Assembly (NCBI GenBank): GCA_030248295.1
Contig: JASANH010000209.1
Span: 124,001 to 188,000 of the forward strand
From: Mesodorylaimus sp. YZB2_4
Lineage: Eukaryota > Nematoda > Enoplea > Dorylaimida > Dorylaimidae
DNA: 64,000 nt
Direction of reading: 5' to 3'
Shown piece after piece: positions 1 to 12,100 of this stretch (the first letter of the stretch is position 1; each line of letters begins with the position of its first letter). The position numbers and the translations under genes were made by a program. Under the pieces are notes generated by a model. The model was not told where the DNA came from. It saw only the letters and a list, made by a program, of their open reading frames with translations, and did no database searches.

Positions 1-45
1 ATCCCACCAGCGCGCTGCGGGTTCGATTCCCACTCAGGCCCAATA
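1..45 (+). mobile_element. 3' end of a tRNA-derived head (SINE fragment), cut by the window edge
   Basis: A B-box-like GGGTTCGATTCCCACTCAGG at 20-39 resembles the SINE heads elsewhere. The A box would lie left of position 1. It lies just downstream of the last visible Piezo exon. Confidence 0.5.
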
Positions 46-119
46 TTTTTACTGACATACCCACCTATTTTCTTCCAAACAAACACCTATACAAACTCAA
101 ACCCACAATATTCACTTAC

Positions 120-3100
120 CGAACAATTTTCCGTGAATATATCCAATTCCAAATCCTCAGTATGAACAAATTTCATTTGATAAATCATTTTCGCCAATAC
201 AATCAAAGCGGCCCAAATAGTGGCCAGGATCGAGAATAACGTATTCAATTGTCGACAAGCCAACATCAGGCAAACGAGCAACACAAACACAAAATTCACC
301 GCCGATACCTGCAAAATTTTTTTTAAAAGTTTGATAAAAAACTTTTAAATTTCATTTTTGAATATTTTATTCTTTCCGTTTAATTTCAAATTTCAAATTT
401 CAAATCACACCAGCGGACTGCTTTTTCTTTTTCTTTCAAACTAGACTGCCCTCTATTAAATTAGGATGCAATCAAAATATGACATAAAAAACCACGCAGA
501 AAATTCAAATTTAAATTTCCCGCGAAAACTGTGAAATTCATAATCATTTCGTAGACTTCTTCGGTTTCTGACTCCGATTGTCCCTCATTTCACTCACCTC
601 ATTTACGGCCAATAGAATCAACGAGAAGGCCACTAATTTGCTAAAATGTAATTCGCCGATACGCCATAAAAAATCGCAGACAATTTCGTAATGATTTTTC
701 GCCTTATTCATCAATTTTTCACTTCGAGTTGGCGATTGTGTTCTTTCATTATTCGCTGCCCCTAAAATCTCCATTTTCCATTCCTATTCCATATCCCTCT
801 CCCCAAATTCCCCTCACCCGCTTCATTGCGACTATTCTCTCTTCTTCGAGCAAAATTCGTCAATCGCATGAATGCCGAATGGAAAAATTTCAATTGCAAT
901 ATGACCACAGTTAAAAATGATAACGGTGTGAGCAATTGTACGAACAAATTGCCTGGATCGTACTCGACTAGGCCCAAATCATCGAATCTAAAAACAACAC
1001 CTCACTCATTTCTCCATCCACCAGATACACAGCCCAACCAAAAAGTGTCGCAATGCTACGATGACCAGGGGCCACTTTCACAGCTAGGGCATGTCCTAAA
1101 GTTGAGGCGATCGAATTATAACCATGTAGAATAGGACTTTGGATCCGTCCGAGGCGACTGGTCCACTATAACCACAGGGCGGGTTCGATTCCCGGTCAGG
1201 CCTGTTGGTTTTGATTATGCGCAGGGCAGGGCAAGCTTCCGAGTTTCCCGTCCCCCCCACTGTAGATGATAGTTCCAGAAACGAGATCCAAACACAACCT
1301 GGCCTCGTTTGGAAATGTCCGAGCCGACTGGTCCACTGTAATAGTGACAGGGCTGGGGTTCGACTCCCGGTCAGGCCTGCTGTTTTTGATTATGCGCCTA
1401 GCCTGGGCATGGGGACAAGCTTCTCACCTATCTCCCCCTGCTGTAGATGATGGTTCCATAATTGAGTTCCACATACACAACCAGGCCTGACGGATGCTGA
1501 CTGGGGTGCTCACTGAATCCAACCCCTAACCATCAAAGAAGTTTAAGAAACCAATTGAATTATGCCCAACACAATTGTCAAAACAGACCAGGCGAATTTC
1601 CATCATTTTTCAAAAAGTTTAAAATCACACTGTCATTCAAAATTCAAATTTTCGAAATGGCGGGAAAATTCCTCTTCCTCATTCCAGTTATCCCGTTCCA
1701 CTAAACACTGTGAAACCCCTAAGCCCCTTATTTCCACCCAAATTCAAGTGTTTTACCATCAAATTACAAGAACTTACACTTCGCGAGGCCAATTCGTCCA
1801 ATTAAACCAAATTCGAGGGACATCCGTGAACTGGTACGTGTATACGGCCAAGAGGACAGCGATCGATAAGGCCGTCAACAACATCCAATAGAAGAACAAC
1901 ATCAAACGCCAGAAGCTGAACGATGCCTAAAATACATAGAATAACAGTCATTCAACATGGCCGACAGACAGGGGATGAGACCCCGCCCTGACAATGCTAG
2001 CCTTCATTCAGGATCACTCAACCCCCAGCATCGACCCGATCCGCTAATCACAGGGATCGATGGACTAATCATTGGACGGAGGAATGGATTATTCTTAGAA
2101 CGACACTTAAATTAATTGATCCAACCTTTTTGTGTATTTGCCCAAAGCAGCATGGTACAGTGCTTTAATTTCGGCCAGTCAATTTCATACAAGCAAGCTT
2201 ACAAGCAGCGCTTTATTTGGTCAGCTATCAATTTATGGAATAATATTTCTTGGAAAACTGCGTGGGCGTCAAGTGATTATTTTTCTCCAATAAGTCTATG
2301 AATGCAAGAAGTTTTTGAACTTTCCCTGCACGAATAAGTGTCGTGTTTCATGGATTTTGAGTTCGCATCCTGCGTTCGTCTATCAAATGAACAATCAATG
2401 AATGAATGAAAGGATCAGCACAGCAACTAAAATTTTTCGACCTTCATCCGCTGGAAAATGATAAAAGGTGGCATACTATAATGAGCGGTAATGGAGCGGC
2501 GGTAACACAAACGGCAGTAACAGCCGCGGCGATATAAGGCACATCCAGATCGGTCGTTGCTGCTGGCGATAAGGTATATGACCGCTTTTTTGCTGTAGGT
2601 GGACAGGTGTACGAAGTGAAGTCTACATGGAGCAAGTTTTTTGAAGATGTGTAATCACATCTCAGCACTCACAGCATGGCTGTTTTATCAAGTTGGCAGG
2701 CTCACATCATTGAAAACTGGTTGAAGGACTGGCTGTCGCAACAGCAGTCTGGCAAATCGAATAGCCGCATCTGAGATGTTGGTGTCAGCTCAGTTTTAGA
2801 GCTATCACAAAAAACCGTACGTCACTGCAATCAGCTCCAGAAACTTGCGCTGAAGTCAAAAAATCACCTCACGCCGCCACTATTGTGTAATGCGTTCAAA
2901 TTTCCCGCTCGCATGCCTGAGCATCACTGGTCAAGAACCAAATAGGCAAGAACAGCAAACTTTAGTCAGTGATGCAGGGCGCAGTCTAATAAAAGTCAGT
3001 TTTCATGGATTCACTCGTCCTGGACTAGCCATGGCCATGGTATTTACAAAAAAACTTCTTGTCATCCCTCTCGATGCAGACTTCACTTCCTGCACCTGTC

Positions 3101-6100
3101 CACTTACAACAAGAAGACACAAAAAAAGCCGCGAGATTCGAAAATTTCTGAGGATACAAATTTTTAAAATTATTTTGAAAATACTAATCCCAGACTTTGT
3201 ATTGTACGTCGCTCAAGTCTCGTTCAGTAATTTTAAAATACCTGTGAAATATAGCCATTTAACATCCGCGAGCATCTCTTGCCAACCCGGTTCAGGGGTC
3301 TGACAGTGCAGTGTGAAGCCTCATCTAAATTTCACGTCTCAGATTGGATTCCCTGCGTGAGCAAAGTGTGCTACAAGTCAGCTGTTCGTAGCTAGGCGTT
3401 CTAAGGGTCGGTCGCTCCCCTGATCGTACGACAGGCGCGGGTGCGCCAAATTCGCGGAATCGCTCCTTTCCAAGCTATCTTTGTCGAAATTTTCAGCGAT
3501 TAATGTCGAATTAGCGAAGTTAATGTCAGCGACAATTTTGTAGAGGAAAATGCGCTCTATCAAGCAGATATAAGTTCGAGGCTTGATTTCCCATTTTCAG
3601 GTTTTATCGAAGGATGTTCGTAAATTTTTACGATTCAAATGGGAAAAATCCGTAGCAATAGCAAAACAAAGACGATCAGTCCATAGAGCAAATTTTTCTC
3701 TACAAAATTGTCGCTGACATCAACTCTCGTTATTGCTAAAGATTTCGAGAAAAACTGACTGAAAGCGTCAAGGGTGCAAAAACGCATTTCGACAGGCGCG
3801 CGTGCACCCGACTAGAATTTGGCCCGTACAACCAGAGCAGTATTCTATGCACAGCATGAGCAGTGTAAATTAGAGCTTTTACATGCCTCATTCTGAATCT
3901 GTCATCCCCGCGTGCGGTTGTGTTCTCACTTTTGCTCGATCGTGTTGCATTCTTCGAAACATTCATCTTCCAATTCATCAAAAAGTTCGAACAGTTCAAG
4001 AAATCAAAATGACTGGATCCAGTTTCAACGCTTCGTCCCTGACTGTCCCGTTCTTGGTCCTCGCCTTGATCTCGCACAGCCTCGCCTCGAACATCGAAAA
4101 GCTGACTGGCAAAATGGACATCGCCTTCATCGTTATCCCCACAAATCAAGCTGACCACGCTGATCTGAAGGAAGCGTTCTCTCAATTGCCAAACTACTTC
4201 GACCTGGGCGAGGAGAAAGTCAGGATGGTTATCGTTAATCCTACAAATTACGATTTCAGAGCGCCACCAGCTGTCTGGTTTAATCTTTCTGGCGATGTCA
4301 CTCGGTACCAGGCATTTATCACAAACTTCCCGCCATACAAGTTTGGTTCCTATTACTTCTACAGTGTTGCTGAAAATTACATTCGAGAAAAACTGTTCGA
4401 TTTCAACAACAACCGAGCGAAGCTGGTGTTTCTTTACATTAAAACCTTCGTATCTCATTGGGAGCGCACAAAAGAAGCGGTCAAAGCCATGCGTTAAAAT
4501 GGCGTTTTTCACTATGTTGTGTATGGCACTGGTGCGGTCGGGGAGGCTGAAACATACTCTGAAATCTACGCCCCGAAGAGGAATAAGGCCGTGGCGGCCG
4601 ATGTATTTTTCAAGAACGCCATCGAGGAAGCCTGGAAATTCAAAGATTATATCTCGCGCGATCTTTGCACGAGCTGCCGTTTCCAGGAGAAAGGAGGAAA
4701 CAAGTGTGCCCCTGGCTTGCGCCCCAAAGCGACTCAACCTGACTATTTCGGCGATGGCAACACCAAATGTCAGACTGTAGCTCCGAGCGACGCTCTTGCG
4801 TGCAGTGATGAAAAGTGCAAGAAAGAATGCGACGGCCAGTGGCCCTGGAAACAGAAGTACAACTGCACTGGAATCTGTGGGAGGATCGAGAGGAACCCCG
4901 CCAGCCCGCCACCGCCAGGAATGGAGAACTGCCCGCACTACATCGAGTGCGAGCCGTGTCCAACAACCAAGACTACTACAACTGAGGCCACAACCCAGAC
5001 TACGTCGACCAAAGCCACAACGACGATGACGACCATTGCTCCAGCGACGAGCATGACTTCGAAGACGGCCACGGCCGGGGAGAATTTGGAGCAAAAGGCC
5101 ACGGACGGAGAGAAGGAGACGGACTGGACGCTGATCGGGGCGATCATCGGCGTGGTCGCTCTAATCTTGATCGTCGTGATCATCGCCGCTGTGATCGTGG
5201 TCAAGAAAAAGAAATCAGCGGCCAAGAAACAGGAGGAACTGATAAAGAAAAAATCTGCTGAGGCTTCGAAGAGGAGCCACGGTGGTGGAGGTTCAATCAG
5301 TTCAGGAACTGTCAGGAAAGGTGCTGAAACGAGCATGATGGCTGAACTGACGATCGGAGGTAGCATGGCTATGCAGTCGAAGAAACCCAGCGGGAAATCC
5401 ACGAAACCAAGTCCCGAATCGACCAAAGCCAATGCTGAGTCGAAGAAACCGACGAAATCGGTGAAACCTGGTTGTCAGCTGAAGAAATCGCGTGGCTAAG
5501 GCAAGAATGAAAAGACGATGAGAGGGTGGGTGGGATGTGATCGCCATCTGTGATGAGCGCTGTTTCTTCCTCAAAGTAAAATCACTAACTCTGGTGTGCG
5601 GTGTATGTTCGTTGGATACGCAGGTGTCGATTCTTGCGTGACATTTGCTCATTCTTCGGTATTTCAGTCAAAGAATTTTTGATTGAAACCAAAGGTGAGT
5701 TGGAACCTGAAACTCAATTTTACCCAGTTGCATTGTGCGTTTTTCTGTTAGCTTGTGCTGCACTAGCCAAGATTGGCCCCTGTAAGACTCAAAGTACGTA
5801 CAGAGAAATGTCTGCCACCAGCGGATGTACAGTATGCGGCTGCGACATCTGTGTTGTAGGCCAGTCGTCCGATCGAGCAAATCGTTTGAGCAAATGAGGT
5901 GTCGAAATTACTGACCATGCTGTGCAGCATATCGATTCATGTCGCTCTTTGATTTTTTAACATGAATAAAAAATTTACCCATACCATACGCTGATTGTGA
6001 GCGGAGAAATGTTGTAGGAAAATGCATATAGAGCGGGCATTGAGCAGAAAAAGCGCTGCTGGCTGGTGGTTCATCATCTTTAGTTCTTCTTGCAGTCCCA

Positions 6101-9100
6101 ATCTTTAGGCTTAGGCTTAGTCTGCCGCGGGCAATGCGCAGAAAAAGCGTTAAATACCTGCAAACTTGTAGCTTGCATGGAAAGAGTCTTTGAGACTAAT
6201 TTGAGGCTAGACACGATGCGGCCGCGGCGGTGCAGCGGTTCGGAATTCGTCTTTCCGTATTACATGGTAGCGAATTGCTGCGCTCGTCCCAGGTTCGACC
6301 CCCAGTGACGGAGGTTGGTTTGCGAGACAAAAAACCCTCGCTGACCTTGCACGCCAGGCCGTGGGTGACTCAGCCGGTACCGTCCTGCCCCTACTGTACT
6401 TTCCCCGCCCATGTGCTGTTGTACTTGACAAGCATCGACCAACCTACATGTGCGATCCACCCGACCCAACGTTGTATTGCGCTAACTCATTTGTTTTCTG
6501 GCGTGATATACTTTCTTTCGTTGATAAAACTATATCGATTAACGAAACTCGTCATCAGAAGCGGAGGGTTTCAAGGATACTTCAGCTTAGAGACATACTG
6601 TACGTTTTGGCGGGAATTCAAAATTCGAAATTACGATCTGACCGACCCACAGCTTGAACCAATTCCCCCAAACCGATCTGGCCCTGATCAGTTCAGTCAG
6701 TTCTGGCCAGACTGGCACTAGTCAGAACCTAGCTTCGGCTTATTCGGAAACTCGACCCATTTTTATCATGATCGGGGCCACGATCACGAACTAACTCTAC
6801 CCCAATATCCCCTTCACTAATCCCGATCGTCCACCCGAAACTGCTTACTTGCAGCACCGTAATCAAGACGACGAAGAAGGCCATATAGCAGACTTCGTAG
6901 GCCACGACGGGTGTTCTGATCGATATCAACAACAAGACCAATCCGACCACATAAATCCAATATTTGGCCAACACGGACCCGATCCATCCACTGCCAACAC
7001 TCGACGTCGACCCGGCCACCGACTCGAACGTGCCATACACGGTCGCACGACCTTCGATTATATTACGACGATCCCGTAACCAAAGACGAAGTAGAAGCCA
7101 AAACGGAATCGAGAAAAATGTCTACAAAAAATCCTCTCCATTATATATTTTCTTGATGGAAATCCAAAAAAAAACATAAACTTCTCATTTATCTGACACA
7201 GATACAAAAATTTTAAAACCTATACCTTGACGAATAATGGAATACAAGCCGCTTCGACCGGTTTGATCAACCCGATTTGCTGAAGGGGTATTCCCACATC
7301 GACGTCAGGTAATTCCGACGCCGTCAAATTCAAGCCGTATATGAATTGAAGACACAACAGGGCCTGAAAATAAATCAGCATATTTGGTCACAATCAACTC
7401 AAAAATAACAGTAAGTCAGGTAATTTTCCATACATGTAATTTTCCCGCCATTTTCAAATTTAAATTTCTAACCCATTTTTCACAATAAGTATGCCATAAC
7501 ACATCCTGACTGTTTTCTCATCACCTTAGCGTCACGCAGAGGACAGATAGACTTTTGATAACTCCTTGAGCGATCAAGTCTGCATACCCGTAGGACCTTA
7601 TGCAATACACTTGCTGCACACATCATAAGTCATCATTTTATGACGCGTCCAAACTCAAAAGTACTGCCTTTACGAATCGAAAACATGCGCCTAAATTCAA
7701 ACTTCCCGCTTTTCTGAAATGAAAACTTGCGGCCAGATTTGAATTTCCCGCCTTTATAAAATATAAATCTTCCAGAAAAATTTTGTAACAGCACTGCAAC
7801 AGCCGAATAGCAATAATGATGAGAAAAAAGATGAAGCACCAAGAAAACCCTGCGCCACTAAAAAAATTTAAGTGACTGTTCGAATAATGAATGTTACCAT
7901 TTTCCGACATGCATATGACCTGTGTCAAATTCTCGCCCATCCAAAGTGCCTCAAATAAACCCCTTCTCATTCAGAATTGCTTAAATTGTAATAAAAATAT
8001 TGTAGAAACAAAATCAAAAACATCATCCCCGAGTGGGAATCGAACCCGCATCCTTCAGATCTCACTCCGTCGATGATACTTTAAGTTTCCATGACTTTTC
8101 CAATCATGATCAACAGGTGCATAGAAACGGCGGGTAATTCAAAATTGTAGACCACAAAATGCAATCTCAGTTTTTCCTGATTTTCTAGCCTGTCATCACG
8201 ACTTACATATAACTGCTTTGAAATCCGCCAAAATGGACCATTGTCATCCCCCACCACCTAAGCCTATTTTAACGCGCTCCAAGCACTTTAAAAAATTTCA
8301 ACTAATTTACCAAATAAGTACATAAAAAGGCGGGTAATTCAATAATTGGAATCTCGAAATGCATGCTCATATTTTGCCATAATTTTTCAGACACTTTCAA
8401 CATCTCCTGGTTGTCTAAAACCCCTAATTCGAATCCCCAAAATTTCATCCCGTAATCCCTCCTTACCTCGGCATAAAAGACGATAAAGGGCGACAGCACC
8501 AAGCAGGCCTTCCTACTATTGACGACCATCCAAATAATGCAAGCCAATGCCAACCAAACGAACGATAGCCAGCTATGATATGTGATAGCCCATGCCATCA
8601 TCATAATCAAAGCCAAGGCGTAACTATTTCGTACAATAAACGAAATAATGCCTGCCAATCTTTTATTTTCCGATTCATCCAACGGGACTGAACCCAATGA
8701 AAAAAATCTTTGATAATCCCTCGTCAGCGATCGAGTTTGCGCAGCCGCTTTGGCCGCCTCATTTTCTTGACGTTGTCTCAACGATATCGCATCCGATCCT
8801 TCCGATTCCGATGGCAAAAGCTGAAACAGAAAAATCCACTTAATTAAAATCATTTTTAAATTTTTCACACACAAAAAGCATTATTCGTGCCGTTTCAACT
8901 CAATTCGCCACACTAACGTCTAAACCACTTGTCTAAACAAAAAAGATACTATTCGAACAAACCGACTTGACTCATTCGAAGCAGACAAAATAAGCAAAAC
9001 TATCCGACCAACCCACCACCACAACATTGAACAGAACACGAGTCAGTTACCGCAAGCAGAGTGCATTGCACACGAGCACGAGCCTAGTGTGGGCACACAT

Positions 9101-12100
9101 ACTGTACGTACTTCTTCGTGAATCGAGGATAGATCGTCCACCGAGCCTACTGCCTCCACTTCACGTCGTCTCCAATATACTGCTCTCACGCCAGCCTGAA
9201 GATTCATATTAGCCAGCATGCCTAGTCTCCCATCACTCCGATCAGTCCTCTCTTAACATCACTGGTGATCCCAACTGGACGAGCCAACGCCCTTTCCCCG
9301 CCCCTGCAATGAATGGAATGACCCTGCCCCACATACAAATGAGCCATGCCCCCACCACAGGCATATAATTAAGAGAGACCCGACCCAAGGCTGGCCAGTC
9401 GATTTTTATGTGCTATCGAAAGTTCTCACAAAACTGATTGTCTTGGCGGAAGTAAAATTTTTCTAAAATGCCTATATATGGATATAAAACACCACAAAAA
9501 GGGTCACTTTTAGACAAAAAATCATAATTTGAACCCTTTTATGTCTGAAACATTGTTTAAAATACAGAAATGACCGCTACATTTCAAGGAATCTAAAACT
9601 GCTTTGAAAACTGGCCTAGCTATAACCGTCCATTAGATATTCAAAAAAAACTGTCCGTGATCAGCCGTGATCAGTCACATAATCGATCATGGGCAAATTA
9701 TTAAAACCGTCCAACCCTGTTTTTTACTGAAATAGTAGCCTACGGCCACTACATCACAAAACAGCTCGAAATCCCCCCCCCCCCCACAACCGTAGATTAT
9801 TGTGCGCATGCGAGGTAACTGAACCTCATTTAGGCAATTTTAGCCAAAACTAATCAATAATTTTAGCTATTGATCAGGTGCGCTGATCAGTGATAGCCCA
9901 TCTTGTAGCCCTTAAAAAGAGCTCTCACGCGTTATTTGTCGCGTCAGAATTCGTCGAGTTTCACCCGAGATATTGAAGAAAACTGAAATTCGAAAGGAGT
10001 GCCTGCAGTACACACTTTTTGAATTTCCCGCCCGCAAGCCGCTTATGACATAAGAGCGGCTTTGGCTGCTTACTCTGGAAATCGCCAGTTGATTCCACAA
10101 TTCTGTGCTAGAGTACCTGTCTTTCATGAAAAATTAAAGAAGATGTAAATTTACTGTTGATTCCCAGCGTAAAAACAGCCAAAGCCGCTCTTATGTCATG
10201 AGCGGCACGCGGGCGGGAAATTCAAAAAGTGCAGGCACTACTTCTGAATTTGAGTTTTGATAAAAATTTCCAATAAAATTCAATGAATTTTGACGTAGAA
10301 ACAAGTATTTGAAAGCTCTTTTCAAGGGCTACAAGATAGGCTATCACTGATCAGCGCACCTCTGATCAACAACTAAAATTATTGATCAGTTTTGGCTTAA
10401 ATTGCCTAAATGGAGTTCAGTTATCTCACATGTGCACAATAATCTATGGTCGCAGGACACAATATCGAGCTGTTTTGTGATGTAGTGGCCCTAGGCTACT
10501 ATTTCAGTAAAAAAAAAAACAGGGTTGGACGGTTTTATTAATTTGCCCATAATCGATTATGTGACTGATCACGGACGGTTTTTGTTGAATATCTTATGAA
10601 CGGTTACAGCTAGGCAAATTTTAGGACAACGATTCGGATTCCTCAGAATGCAGCGGTCATTTCTGGATTTTTATAATTGTTCTAGGTCCAAAAAAAAGCA
10701 AGTTATGATTTTTTGACCAAAAGTGACCACTTTTTAGCTATAATGTGCTATATTTCTATGTATAGGCACATTAGAAAAATTTCACTTCCGCTAAGACAAT
10801 CAGTTTTGAAAGAACTTCCGATGAAGCATATGAAAAACGGGGGTCAAAAGAGTCGACTGGCCAGCCCTGGGTGGAGTCCCTCAGAAACTCTCTCTTAATG
10901 GACACCATCCAGGGCTCATACAAGAAGCGGGAAATGATTTTGCCTGATTTTCTTCCCACTCCCCTTCGATCAGTAAATCAATTTCAACCAAGTCACTGAG
11001 TTCCCGCATGATCAACAAGCACACGGAAAAAGGCGGGTAATTCAAATTCTAAATCTCAGTTTTCCCTAATTTTGGCTCAAAAATTCCTATTTTCCCAGGT
11101 TTTCCAGGCACGTTTTAGATTCCCCGACTTTCCCTGGTTTTCCAGCCTTGTATGAACCTCAATCCAGGCATATCACTGCGGGACCCTGGACAGGACCCAC
11201 ATACAACCTCAACAATTTAACGGGGCTGACCCCCCCCTTCAAGGACTTCCACTGACCGACTCCATCACCCCGTCACCACAGACAGGGCATGACCCCACGA
11301 CACTGCCCCCACCCTCCAAGCCCTCCTCCACACCGCAGTACAATACCAACGCACAAAATGCACTCTCCTAACCAGTCAAACAACATAAAAATTACAACAA
11401 AGGGTGTTTTCCTACCAAATAATAAAAGGGACCAGTTCACAATCGACTTGTGGGAAAAATATTGGTCACAAATGTCAGCCTCTTAGCAAGCATAAAACAG
11501 CTTGTTAAAATAGCGTAAATGTTAGGGCGGCACATTCCCCTCCCCCAGGACACACTTACCTTGTATGTCCATACGGTTTGAAATGCTACGTAAATATAGA
11601 ATACGAATACGATGACTGGATTGGCGTAAATTGGCCATTCTTGATCGCGAACAAATTGAACCGACCAAAATTCTTGACAAGACGAATTCACGATCGATGT
11701 TAAACCCAACAGGCTGAAAAGAATAAAATTTTATTTTTCAATTTCACTAGAAAAATTATATCTCAATTCCCAAAAGAAACTCACGATCTTAACTTTAAAA
11801 CTCACATTATTGAATTCACGATTTCAAAGAGACATTTTTGTTACTTTTTGTAAATTTCATTTAAAAAGACTTCATACTTTCAAAAATTGATGTTCAAAAA
11901 AGTTCAAAATTCGAATATGAGAAGCATTCAAATTAAAAATACATTCTTAAAATCGCTCAAATTTTTTAAAATTTTTCATCGTTTTCTCTTTTTTTAATTC
12001 AAATCTTAAATTAAATATTGATATATCATTTAAAATCTTTTTAATCCTGAAATTAAAAAATTCAATTCTTTTAAAAATTCAAATTCTTTGAAAGTCCTTC

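Noticed and set aside
1183..1370. tRNA genes suggested by GGTTCGATTCC B boxes
   Set aside because: No credible cloverleaf with acceptor-stem pairing around the B boxes; repeated tails show they are SINE heads.
2890..3303. Plus-strand frame of 137 codons
   Set aside because: It overlaps a degenerate inverted repeat and shares the same DFTSCTCP-like segment as the opposite-strand frame at 2.5 kb, so it is repeat-derived.
3736..5094. Long minus-strand open frame of 452 codons
   Set aside because: It is antisense to the vWA-like frame, mirrors its codons, and has low-complexity composition with no domain.
4938..5432. Minus-strand frame with hydrophobic Val/Ile-rich stretches
   Set aside because: It is the antisense of the Thr-rich stalk and Lys-rich tail codons of the plus-strand gene.
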